DNA from: an uncultured Acidobacteriota bacterium
Lineage (GTDB): Bacteria; Acidobacteriota; Terriglobia; Terriglobales; Acidobacteriaceae
Direction: 5' to 3'
Length of the DNA: 10,679 bases
Assembly (NCBI GenBank): GCA_903832475.1
Contig: CAILBQ010000148.1
Location: 1 to 10,679, forward strand
How positions within the stretch are numbered: position 1 is the stretch's first letter; every line of letters starts with the position of its first letter. The position numbers were made by a program, and so were the translations under genes. Below are positions 1-6,410 of the stretch, in pieces. A model generated the notes under the pieces. The model ran no database searches and was not told the DNA's origin. It saw only the letters and a list, made by a program, of their open reading frames with translations.

Positions 1-2
1 CC

Positions 3-587
3 ATCCGCGAAGCCCTCGCCAAAGGCGCCGATCGCGCCATCCACATCGAAAGCTCCAGCGAAGACGAGCTAGCCGGCTACGACGCTCTGGGCGTCGCCTG
101 CCTGCTCGCCGCCGCGATCAAACAGGAGCAGCCAGACCTCGTCCTCACCGGCCTGCAGTCCGACGACCTGGGCCTGGGCCAGACCGGCGTCATCCTCGCC
201 GAGTTGCTTAACCTGCCCCACGCGACGTTAATCCTTAAAATCGATAAGACCGGCGGAGGCCTCAAAGTCCTTCGCGAACTTGAAGACGGCTGGTTCCAGC
301 ACCTCGAGCTCCCCCTCCCCGCCGTCCTCACCATCCAGTCCGGCAACACCAAGCTGCGTTACGCCACCCTGATGGGCATCAAGAAAGCAAAAACCAAAGA
401 AGTTCGCACCCTCTCCGTGACCGACCTCGTCGCCGCCGACCCTGTCCTCCAGTCCACCCCCACCCTTCAGCTAGAAGAGGTCAAACTCCCGAGCAAGCAA
501 CGCACCACCCAACTACTCGACGGCACACCCGCAAAAGCCGCGGCCAAGCTGGTCGAAAAACTCCGTTTTGAGGTGCGTGCCATATGA
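3..587 (+). CDS. etfB: Electron transfer flavoprotein beta subunit (5' end missing)
   Basis: This is the smaller subunit of the heterodimeric electron transfer flavoprotein, which takes electrons from acyl-CoA and related dehydrogenases and passes them to a membrane quinone reductase. In most ETFs this subunit binds AMP. The open frame runs in from the left edge, and 194 residues are visible. Family members are usually about 250-260, so roughly 60 N-terminal residues lie outside. Visible hallmarks are the nucleotide-binding stretch around LTGLQSDDLGLGQTG, the ETF-beta signature region RELEDGWFQ followed by LPLPAVLTIQSG, and the conserved LRYATLMGIKKAK just after it. The stop TGA (585-587) overlaps the etfA start as ATGA, so the two are translationally coupled. 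The signature has Trp after Gly where many homologues have Gly or another small residue. That is a minor variation and does not weaken the call. Confidence 0.95.
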   Translation: MREALAKGADRAIHIESSSEDELAGYDALGVACLLAAAIKQEQPDLVLTGLQSDDLGLGQTGVILAELLNLPHATLILKIDKTGGGLKVLRELEDGWFQHLELPLPAVLTIQSGNTKLRYATLMGIKKAKTKEVRTLSVTDLVAADPVLQSTPTLQLEEVKLPSKQRTTQLLDGTPAKAAAKLVEKLRFEVRAI

Positions 588-1588
588 GCTCCGTTCTCGT
601 CTTTCTCGAAATCAATACCCGCGTCACTCCCAACGAAATCACCCGCCTCTCCTGGGAAGCGATGGCCGCGGCGCATACCCTCGCCGCCGGCCTCAACCTG
701 CCCGTCGACCTGGCTCTTGTCGCCAACCCAGGCAATCCGATCTTCTCGACCATCCACGGAAAAGCGCCGCGCACCGTCTACGCCATCGACCACACCCTGC
801 TTCACGCCTACACCTCCGACGGCTACGTCGCGGCCTACGCTCAGCTCATCGAAAAAGTGAAGCCGGCCTACGTCATCCTGCCTCACACCTACCAGGTCCG
901 CGACTTCGCCCCGCGCCTCGCCACCCGCTTCAATGAAGTCCTGATCAGCGACGTCACCGGCATCGACCCCACGCCCGCCCACGGCCAGCCCGGCGCCACC
1001 TTCGTCCGCCAGCTTCTCCAGGGCAAACTCAACGCCACGTACCGGCATCCCGGCAACGGAACCTGCTTCCTCTCGATCCAGGCCGGAGCATTCCGCGCCG
1101 ACGCTTCCGAAGCCGGCTCAACCACAATCGAGCCGTTCCTTCCCACTCTCGAAGCCGCCCAGATCCGCGTTCACCCCGGCGAACCCTTCCGCGCCGCCGC
1201 CCAGACTGTCGACCTCGGCTCGGCGTCGATCCTCGTCTCCGTGGGCCGCGGCATCAAGGAAGAAGCCAATCTCCCCCTCGTCCAGGAGCTCGCCACCGCC
1301 CTCGGCGCCGAACTCGCAGCCTCCCGCCCCATCTGCGACAGCGGCTGGCTCCCCATGGAGCGCCAGGTGGGCTCCTCCGGACAGACCGTCGCTCCCAAGG
1401 TCTACATCGCAATAGGCATTTCCGGCGCGATCCAGCACCTGGTCGGGATGAAGGGATCTCAATGCATCGTCGCCATCAACAAGGATGAAAACGCCCCCAT
1501 CTTTGAAGTAGCCGACTACGGCATCGTCGGGGATCTCTTCGACATCGTTCCCGCCCTCACAGCCGCTGTGCGCAGCTCGAAGACTTAA
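584..1588 (+). CDS. etfA: Electron transfer flavoprotein alpha subunit
   Basis: This is the FAD-carrying partner of EtfB. The two form the soluble ETF that links cytosolic flavin dehydrogenases to the quinone pool. The protein has 334 residues, a normal length. The N-terminal half (about 1-200) is the alpha/beta ETF domain. The C-terminal FAD domain shows GRG at 221-223, SRPICDSGW at 248-255, QVGSSGQ at 261-267, the ETF-alpha signature YIAIGISGAIQH at 274-285, then INKDENAPIF and ADYGIVGD at 310-317. The start is fixed by the 4-bp ATGA overlap with etfB. No ETF dehydrogenase or ETF-quinone oxidoreductase follows. The next gene is convergent, so any partner genes must lie to the left of the window. 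The terminator region begins inside the stop codon. Confidence 0.96.
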   Translation: MSSVLVFLEINTRVTPNEITRLSWEAMAAAHTLAAGLNLPVDLALVANPGNPIFSTIHGKAPRTVYAIDHTLLHAYTSDGYVAAYAQLIEKVKPAYVILPHTYQVRDFAPRLATRFNEVLISDVTGIDPTPAHGQPGATFVRQLLQGKLNATYRHPGNGTCFLSIQAGAFRADASEAGSTTIEPFLPTLEAAQIRVHPGEPFRAAAQTVDLGSASILVSVGRGIKEEANLPLVQELATALGAELAASRPICDSGWLPMERQVGSSGQTVAPKVYIAIGISGAIQHLVGMKGSQCIVAINKDENAPIFEVADYGIVGDLFDIVPALTAAVRSSKT

Positions 1589-1628
1589 AAAAGACCGGCG
1601 CGAGCTCCTCATCAGGAACTCGCGCCGG
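1587..1628 (-). terminator. Intrinsic terminator for the convergent secreted-protein gene, hairpin shared with etfA end
   Basis: A 10-bp perfect GC-rich stem (1595-1604 with 1619-1628) is extended by three further pairs beyond a mismatch and closes on a 6-nt loop. On the minus strand it is followed by TC and then six T (the A run at 1587-1592), which makes a classical rho-independent terminator for the gene at 1659-2648. On the plus strand the hairpin lacks a clear T-tract, so it would stop etfA transcripts less well, although it could protect their 3' end. The A run includes the last two bases of the etfA stop codon. Confidence 0.85.
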
Positions 1629-1658
1629 CTGACCTTCGAATCGTAGAATCTTGCGGAA

Positions 1659-2648
1659 CTACGGCTTCGGCGCAGCCGTCGTTTGCGGCGCGGGCGCGGT
1701 TTTGTCTTCCGCAGCCATTTTCGCCGCCTGCTTGCGTTGTTTCCTGCGCTGCAAATACTGAATAAAATCCGGCCAGAACTCCTCCAGCATCGAACCAATC
1801 CCGCCCTCCGCAGTCACTGTCGCTGCGCCCTCAAACGTACTTGCCACTCCGCGCTCATCCGCGGGCAGATACAGATTCGAAATCCCGCCAGCAATCACGT
1901 TTCCCACCAGGTTCGAATAGTTCGGCTCCCACTTCCCTGTTCCATCGTGTTTAGCCCGGATGTTGGTCGATAGCGCGTAAAAAATGCGATGCGAAACCTT
2001 CCCATGGCCCATCCGGAAATAGCGCGGGTCCTGGTGCCAAAGCGACGGCAACACCGCGTTTCCCCAGAATGCGCCGTCAAAGGTATCGGCATAATTCTGG
2101 CCAAACCGTTTGCCATACCCGCCAATGCCGCCCCCATACCCGTCATGCGATCCTTCCGCCTGACCGATCAGCGCCACAAACATGGAGAATCCGATCGTCG
2201 CCGGATCCTTCTCCGTCGAAAACATCAGCCGGAACTTCTGACCCGGCGTCAGGGGCACCGCGTTGTCAATATAGCTGGCATTGAAATTCGGCAGAATCCC
2301 GATACGCTGCTTCTTTTCCTGCTTCAGCTGATCTTCGGCGATCTCTTTTTGCGATTTTTGAGTGGATGGCGGAACACTCTGAGGCTGCGTAGTGGGCTCC
2401 GTCTCAGCCGGCTTCGCGCTCGAAGAACTTCCCTGCTGCGAAGAACTCCACTCCGCTCGCAGAGGGTTGTCGACAACCGAAGGCTGCGGGCGCGGCGCCT
2501 CAGGCAATTCGATCGTTGCTTCCAGATTCGCACTGGCTCGCGGTTCCAACTCTTGCCCGCGCCCAGGAATGGCCATCCACGACAGCAGGCAAAGTATCCC
2601 AGCTCCCGTCGCACAACAAGAGCAAAACTGGCGAAAATTCAATCTCAT
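1659..2648 (-). CDS. Secreted protein of unknown function, Acidobacteria-type
   Basis: I do not recognise an assigned function. The 329-residue product starts with a basic, then hydrophobic segment (about 1-32, ending AIPGRGQ) that reads as a Sec signal peptide. Residues about 33-115 form a low-complexity Pro/Ser/Gln/Glu linker. From about 130 to 290 there is a compact conserved-looking domain rich in Gly and aromatics, with landmarks LTPGQKFRLMF, GGGIGGYGKRFG, FWGNAVLPSLWHQDPRYF and SNLVGNVIAGGISNLYLP. The tail is basic and then Ala/Pro/Thr-rich. This domain resembles a family of exported hypotheticals I associate with Acidobacteria (recalled, not searched). The start ATG (2646-2648) has an AGGA ribosome site about five bases upstream. 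It stands alone, with a terminator on each side, so it is probably monocistronic. An outer-membrane or periplasmic location is inferred from the signal peptide only. Confidence 0.8.
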   Translation of the reverse strand: MRLNFRQFCSCCATGAGILCLLSWMAIPGRGQELEPRASANLEATIELPEAPRPQPSVVDNPLRAEWSSSQQGSSSSAKPAETEPTTQPQSVPPSTQKSQKEIAEDQLKQEKKQRIGILPNFNASYIDNAVPLTPGQKFRLMFSTEKDPATIGFSMFVALIGQAEGSHDGYGGGIGGYGKRFGQNYADTFDGAFWGNAVLPSLWHQDPRYFRMGHGKVSHRIFYALSTNIRAKHDGTGKWEPNYSNLVGNVIAGGISNLYLPADERGVASTFEGAATVTAEGGIGSMLEEFWPDFIQYLQRRKQRKQAAKMAAEDKTAPAPQTTAAPKP

Positions 2649-2861
2649 TCGGTTCCTAATCTCCAGGATCAGTCAAGATGCGGCAATCACAGAAGCGCTT
2701 TCGCGCCTTGCGCGCTCGCAGGAGGCAATTCCAGAGCACCGAATGCTTTTGGTTCCTCAAAATATGGGTCAGTCAGGCCAGAATACACCCCGTGACCCGC
2801 TGTTCGACTCTGCCTCAACCTGTTCTTTCCATTAGACGAGGAAAGACGCTTCGCGGTCGCC
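2649..2861. other. Intergenic leader of the secreted-protein gene
   Basis: This stretch lies between the secreted-protein start and the pspA terminator. It should hold the promoter of the minus-strand gene at 1659-2648. A TTGACT hexamer is present on the minus strand near 2670-2675, but I find no matching -10 box at proper spacing. Short open frames here on the plus strand have no ribosome site or family resemblance and are not called. Confidence 0.4.
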
Positions 2862-2901
2862 GAAAAACGCGGCCAGGACTCAGATTCGTCCCCGGCCGCG
2901 C
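2862..2901 (-). terminator. Intrinsic terminator of the XRE-nfeD-flotillin-pspA cluster
   Basis: A 7-bp perfect GC stem (2868-2874 with 2894-2900) is extended by two more G-C pairs past one mismatch. On the minus strand five T (the A run at 2863-2867) follow directly. It sits about 40 bases after the pspA stop and marks the end of the operon. On the plus strand a CTTTTCCCTTT tract also follows, so it may work weakly in both directions. Confidence 0.8.
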
Positions 2902-2938
2902 TTTTCCCTTTCAATTTTCTGCCATCGACCGCGTTTTT

Positions 2939-3616
2939 CTACTGCCCACTGGTCTCTGCAAGCGCCGCCCGAGACTTCATCTGCCCCAGCAACAGCTCCA
3001 CCTGTTCATGCTGTTCCAGCGTCTCGAATCGCTGTTCCAGTGACGGCGGTGCCATGATTTCCCCGGCCGCCGCATTTTCCGCTGCATGCTGGTGAACCTT
3101 GCTCTTCATTCGGCGCAGGGCGGACTCCTGCTGCGAACCGACGGACTGCCGCGCCTTCGTTGCCCGTCCTACGACCTTGGCCCGACGATGCTCGGCCATC
3201 AGAATCTCGCACTGTGCCCGCGTCTCGTTCAGCTTCTGGTCAAGCTGCCGCAGCGTCTGGCGCAAGGTATCGGCCTCCAGCTTCTGGTCCTCTGCCTGCT
3301 CGGCAAAGCCCTTGGTGAGCCGGTCGTAACTGATCACCCGCTCCAAGGCCCCGCGCGCCAGGTCATCGTGGCCTTTGGACACGGCCAGTTCCGCCTTGCG
3401 CCTCCACTCCGCCGCCTGCTGCTCATGCTCCAGCCGCTTGCGCTCCAGCATGTGCTCATCGGCAATGGCAATCGCCACCTGCGTTTTGACTTGAAGCAAC
3501 TGGTTCTCCATGTCAAGGACCAGCTGCTTCAGCAGACTCTCGGGATTTTCCGCCTTCTCGATCAGCTCGTTGATGTTGGCTCGTAGCAGCGTGCTCACTC
3601 TCTCCAGCAATGCCAT
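2939..3616 (-). CDS. pspA: PspA/IM30 family membrane-stress protein
   Basis: This belongs to the phage-shock-protein A / IM30 (Vipp1) family. These are peripheral membrane proteins that oligomerise on the inner face of the cytoplasmic membrane and limit proton leakage under envelope stress. The 225-residue length fits the family. Residues 1-22 form the amphipathic membrane-binding helix, and the family-typical AENPESLLKQLVLDMENQL follows at about 22-40. Residues about 25-190 are almost pure charged coiled coil (EHMLERKRLEHEQQAAEWRRKAELA, then LDQKLNETRAQCEILMAEHRRA). The C-terminal part is Ala/Met-rich. AAAGGAG stands six bases before the ATG, and this ribosome site overlaps the stop codon of the upstream gene, so translation is probably coupled. 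There is no PspBC or PspF; regulation more likely comes from the XRE protein at the head of the cluster. Confidence 0.92.
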   Translation of the reverse strand: MALLERVSTLLRANINELIEKAENPESLLKQLVLDMENQLLQVKTQVAIAIADEHMLERKRLEHEQQAAEWRRKAELAVSKGHDDLARGALERVISYDRLTKGFAEQAEDQKLEADTLRQTLRQLDQKLNETRAQCEILMAEHRRAKVVGRATKARQSVGSQQESALRRMKSKVHQHAAENAAAGEIMAPPSLEQRFETLEQHEQVELLLGQMKSRAALAETSGQ

Positions 3617-3628
3617 GGTGTACTCCTT

Positions 3629-4060
3629 TTACTTGCTCTTTTCCTGCGGAGCAGGGGGCTCATCCACCGTCTTCACCAGCGGGATACCGTTGTTGCCGCT
3701 GGGAATATAGATGGTCGTATGGTTAGGGCTGTTGGCCATCTGCATCTGCGCCTGGATGGCTTCATGCTGCAAATACCGATCCGTCAACGTAGCGTTGATA
3801 ATCTGCTGCGATCGCGCAATACCTTCCGCATCGACGATGCGAATCTGCGCCTTCTGCTTCTCTACCTGCACCAGCTGCTGCGTCTGCTGAATCTGCAGCT
3901 CGTTCACTTGGATCTTGTTCGACTCATTGGCGCGAATCTGGTACCGGTTGTACACCGGAATCCCCCAAAGCAGCAGGGCCAGCACCACGACCAGAAAGCT
4001 TCCCGCTCCCATGAAAAACCGCACAATACTCTGAATCCCGCTCGCTCGTACGCCGTCCAT
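3629..4060 (-). CDS. Small membrane protein resembling an SPFH/prohibitin C-terminal tail without the SPFH domain
   Basis: The 143-residue product has one N-terminal transmembrane helix (about 17-36, with FLVVVLALLLWGIP), then a Gln-rich coiled-coil stretch (about 45-80), then a C-terminal part that reads like the end of bacterial prohibitin/SPFH proteins: DAEGIARSQQIINATLT (78-93), RYLQHEAIQAQ (95-105), NSPNHTTIYIPSG (110-122) and IPLVKT (126-131). In ordinary prohibitins an SPFH domain of about 150-200 residues lies between the membrane helix and this tail. Here it is absent without any visible frameshift, and the frame is clean from ATG to TAA. AGAAGG precedes the ATG. It lies between flotillin and pspA, with a 111-base gap upstream and only 12 bases to pspA. 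Likely role (inference): partner or adaptor in a flotillin/PspA assembly. It may instead be a decayed SPFH gene. Confidence 0.72.
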   Translation of the reverse strand: MDGVRASGIQSIVRFFMGAGSFLVVVLALLLWGIPVYNRYQIRANESNKIQVNELQIQQTQQLVQVEKQKAQIRIVDAEGIARSQQIINATLTDRYLQHEAIQAQMQMANSPNHTTIYIPSGNNGIPLVKTVDEPPAPQEKSK

Positions 4061-4100
4061 ACCCTTCTCTCTCTTTCGTTGTTACGCTGCTCATGCTCTT

Positions 4101-4161
4101 CGTTGCCTTTGCTTTTCTTTCTGTCATTCCCGGAGGGAATCTGCTTCTCCTCCGGGAATGA
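4101..4161. repeat. Dispersed repeat copy with 13-bp hairpin between flotillin and SPFH-tail genes
   Basis: The left part (cttttctttctgtcattccc, 4112-4131) matches repeat copies at 10316-10335 and nearby. It is followed by a perfect 13-bp inverted repeat, 4124-4136 with 4149-4161, with a 12-base loop. On the minus strand it is the 3' flank of the flotillin gene and lies in the gap before the next cistron. No T-tract follows, so it is not a standard terminator. It could still stabilise upstream mRNA or lower downstream expression. Confidence 0.8.
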
Positions 4162-4171
4162 GGCCCGTCCC

Positions 4172-5581
4172 TTATTCCTTCTCTTCCGGCTTCTGCCGAA
4201 TCGCCTGCACATTGGCCATCAGGCTCTTGATGTCCATCCCGCTCAGCGCCTCGAAAATCGCCGGCACCTGCGCCGCAATCTTCGTCATGTCGCCGGTGAT
4301 CTTGTTCACCCCGGCCGACGAATCATTGCCGGTCGAAACCACTGTGATGCGGTCAACCTTCGAAAGCGGCTCACTCATCGCTCTGACCACATCGGCCATG
4401 TTGGTCAGCAGCTTGTCGACCACCGCGGCTTGGTTCCAGCCCTGGTACGCATCGGCTTTCAACGTCATCGCCTTGGCTTCCGCCTCGCCCTTCTGGAAGA
4501 TGATGGAAGCTTCCGCTTCGCCCTGCGCGCGAATCGCCGAACCGCGGCCTTCCGCCTCCGTCGTCAGCCGCGCCTTCTCCGCCGTTGCCAGCGTCTCGAT
4601 GCGCATGCGGTCGATCTCGGCCGGCTTCAACACCGTGGCAATCAGCTCCTTCTCACGCCGCAGAATTTCCGCATCCTGCACTTTGATCTGCGCTTCTTTC
4701 TCCGTCTGCTCGATCTTCACCTGCTCTGCGATGACCTGCTGCTGCATGATGTTGGTCTGAATCTCGTATGCCTTGTCTGCCGTCGCCTGCTGTCTGCGGC
4801 TCTGCTCGGCATACTGCGACTTCTTGATGTCCATGTCGCGTTGCGCTTCCGCCTGGCGGGCCTGCGAAGCCGCTTCCGCAATCACGCGCTCCTGATCGGC
4901 CTGCGCTTTGGCTACCGAAGATTCGCGCAGCGCAATGGCCCTCTGAATCGCCGTGTCGCGCTCCGCCGTGGCCGTGGCCATGTCCGCGTCGCGCTTGATC
5001 CGCGCAATGTCCGGCCGGCCCATGTTCGAGATGTATTCGTTCTTGTCCCGCACTTCTTTGATCGTGAACGACACCACATCCAGGCCCATCTTGCTCATGT
5101 CGCCGGCGCAGGTCGTCCGCATGCGCTCGCCGACCATCTCCGGTTCTTTCACAATCTGCTCGACGGTGAGTTGCCCGATGATCCCGCGCAGATGGCCTTC
5201 CATCACCAGCCGAATCAGGCCTTCCCGTTGCGGAGGCGTCTTGGTTAGAAACTGTTCCGCCGCCGTCAGTATCGAAGGCTGATCACTCCGCACCTTGATC
5301 TGCGCCACAGCTTCGACCGTCACGGCAACACCCTGGTTGGTATACAGATCCTGCTGCGGAGCCACATCGAAGCTCATCAACTCCAGCGACAGCTCCCGGC
5401 AGCTTTCCACCATCGGAAAGATCACCGTGCCATGCCCTGTAATGACTCGGGGCCCGCGAAAACCATAGACAATCAGAGCCTCATTGGGCCCCGCCTTGCG
5501 AAACATCTTGGCCAACATGCCGAGCAGAAAAATCAGCACCAGCACGCAAATTCCAACAATCAACACTGTGTTTTGCATCAT
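4172..5581 (-). CDS. Flotillin family protein (SPFH/band 7)
   Basis: Flotillins are membrane-anchored SPFH scaffolds that organise cholesterol- or hopanoid-like microdomains and membrane fluidity. This 469-residue copy is of the FloT/YuaG/YqiK type. Residues 5-24 form a single membrane helix. The SPFH domain follows (about 28-190: GPNEALIVYGFRGPRVITGHGT, PQQDLYTNQGVAVTVEAVAQIKV, IIGQLTVEQIVKEPE, GLDVVSFTIKEVRD). A long flotillin coiled coil with Glu-Ala repeats (about 195-385) comes next, then the conserved C-terminal MTLKADAYQGWNQAAVVDKLL and a VDRITVVSTG strand. Two consecutive ATGs occur; the first (5579-5581) is used here, with AAAGGA 11 bases before it. The gene lies just after a NfeD-like gene, matching the YuaF-YuaG arrangement of Bacillus, which supports the call. 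It is too long and of the wrong C-terminal type for QmcA or HflK/C. Confidence 0.95.
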   Translation of the reverse strand: MMQNTVLIVGICVLVLIFLLGMLAKMFRKAGPNEALIVYGFRGPRVITGHGTVIFPMVESCRELSLELMSFDVAPQQDLYTNQGVAVTVEAVAQIKVRSDQPSILTAAEQFLTKTPPQREGLIRLVMEGHLRGIIGQLTVEQIVKEPEMVGERMRTTCAGDMSKMGLDVVSFTIKEVRDKNEYISNMGRPDIARIKRDADMATATAERDTAIQRAIALRESSVAKAQADQERVIAEAASQARQAEAQRDMDIKKSQYAEQSRRQQATADKAYEIQTNIMQQQVIAEQVKIEQTEKEAQIKVQDAEILRREKELIATVLKPAEIDRMRIETLATAEKARLTTEAEGRGSAIRAQGEAEASIIFQKGEAEAKAMTLKADAYQGWNQAAVVDKLLTNMADVVRAMSEPLSKVDRITVVSTGNDSSAGVNKITGDMTKIAAQVPAIFEALSGMDIKSLMANVQAIRQKPEEKE

Positions 5582-5680
5582 TACGTTCCCGGTCCTTTCA
5601 ACCAGGAGGCTACTTACTCATTGGGTTGAACTACGTTCACTTCCACAGCTGCTTACCAGGCTCTGAATGCAACTGGGTGC

Positions 5681-5717
5681 CCCATATCTACCGGAGCTTC
5701 ATCCCGGTAGATGTGGG
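5681..5717 (-). other. Intercistronic hairpin overlapping the nfeD stop codon
   Basis: A 14-bp inverted repeat (5681-5694 with 5704-5717) has one non-Watson-Crick position, which would be G-U in one RNA orientation, and a 9-base loop. It covers the last codons and the TAG stop of the NfeD-like gene. No U-tract follows on either strand, so it is more likely an mRNA-stabilising or processing structure than a full terminator. The following bases to the flotillin start (5582-5680) hold no recognisable gene. Confidence 0.6.
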
Positions 5718-6410
5718 AGAAACCTCCGCACCCACTTCCTGCAAATCCTCCCACCGCCTCACATAGGCAATCCCCTTCTCATATCGCACGACAAATACCT
5801 CTTCTCCCCGCGAAATCGGCTCGCCGAGGTCAGCCCTTGCCGGAGCCGCCCTGCGCGCGCCCATCTGCTCATACAAAATCTCTCCCGTGCCGCCGGCGCG
5901 AATCGCGGCGCTCACCTTGCCCACGGCGCCCGCCACCGCTGTCTCTTCCGCCGTCAACTCCCGCTCATGCGGCAGCAGCACCTTGGCCAGGAACCAGAAA
6001 ATCACCGCCCCGCCCACCACGCCGCACAACGCCGCCAGCCCAAACACCACGCTCGCCACGAAGGTCCCGTAGCGCGTCAGCAGATAGCCCGCCGCTCCAA
6101 ACCAGCAGAGAAAGACCATGATCGAAAACGCATTCCACCACGGCACCGTCGCCGAACCGTTTGCTGAAGCCCGCGCCGCGCCCCCGCCCGATCCGGCATG
6201 ATGCACAACCCCATGTGGCACATGCACCGACCCCGGAACGTGCGGCACATGCGGCGGATGAAAATGCCAGCTGATATGGCCCATCCCGCCAATCAGCGAA
6301 ATCACGCTCAGCAATAGGCCCGCAACAAAGCAAGCAAAGTAAAAACCTTCCCAGAACCCCATATCCGCCCCCACAAACGAAATCGCGCTATAAAACGTAA
6401 CCGCAATCAT
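5688..6410 (-). CDS. NfeD-like membrane protein with His-rich loop
   Basis: NfeD proteins accompany flotillins/stomatins and anchor them in membrane microdomains. This one has 240 residues: hydrophobic helices at about 22-43, 93-112 and 115-145, and a soluble C-terminal OB-fold-like domain (about 158-224: GAVGKVSAAIRAGGTGEILYE, EPISRGEEVFVVRYEKGIAYVRRWEDL), which is the part diagnostic of the family. The loop between the first two helices is unusual, with nine His in residues 45-71 spaced by Pro and Val, followed by a Gly/Ala/Ser linker. No ClpP-like protease domain is present, so it is the short NfeD1b/YuaF type. The ATG at 6408-6410 is chosen because it overlaps the regulator stop as ATGA and has AAGGA upstream. 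A longer in-frame start at 6563 would lie inside the regulator gene. Confidence 0.85.
   Translation of the reverse strand: MIAVTFYSAISFVGADMGFWEGFYFACFVAGLLLSVISLIGGMGHISWHFHPPHVPHVPGSVHVPHGVVHHAGSGGGAARASANGSATVPWWNAFSIMVFLCWFGAAGYLLTRYGTFVASVVFGLAALCGVVGGAVIFWFLAKVLLPHERELTAEETAVAGAVGKVSAAIRAGGTGEILYEQMGARRAAPARADLGEPISRGEEVFVVRYEKGIAYVRRWEDLQEVGAEVSPTSTGMKLR

Noticed and set aside
467..1798. Minus-strand open frames opposite etfBA (193 and 226 codons)
   Set aside because: Antisense to ETF genes whose motifs are unmistakable; no ribosome sites or family resemblance.
2392..3043. Plus-strand small open frames between the secreted-protein gene and pspA
   Set aside because: They overlap the real minus-strand genes or the terminator, lack ribosome sites and show no conserved-looking sequence.
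4124..4161. Hairpin as an intrinsic terminator of flotillin
   Set aside because: The stem is strong but neither strand has a following T-tract, and genes continue in the same direction; it is listed as a repeat instead.
3719..5248. Long plus-strand open frame (509 codons) opposite flotillin
   Set aside because: It is antisense to a clear flotillin and the SPFH-tail gene, is Arg/His/Leu-rich shadow sequence, resembles no family, and arises from the codon bias of the real genes.
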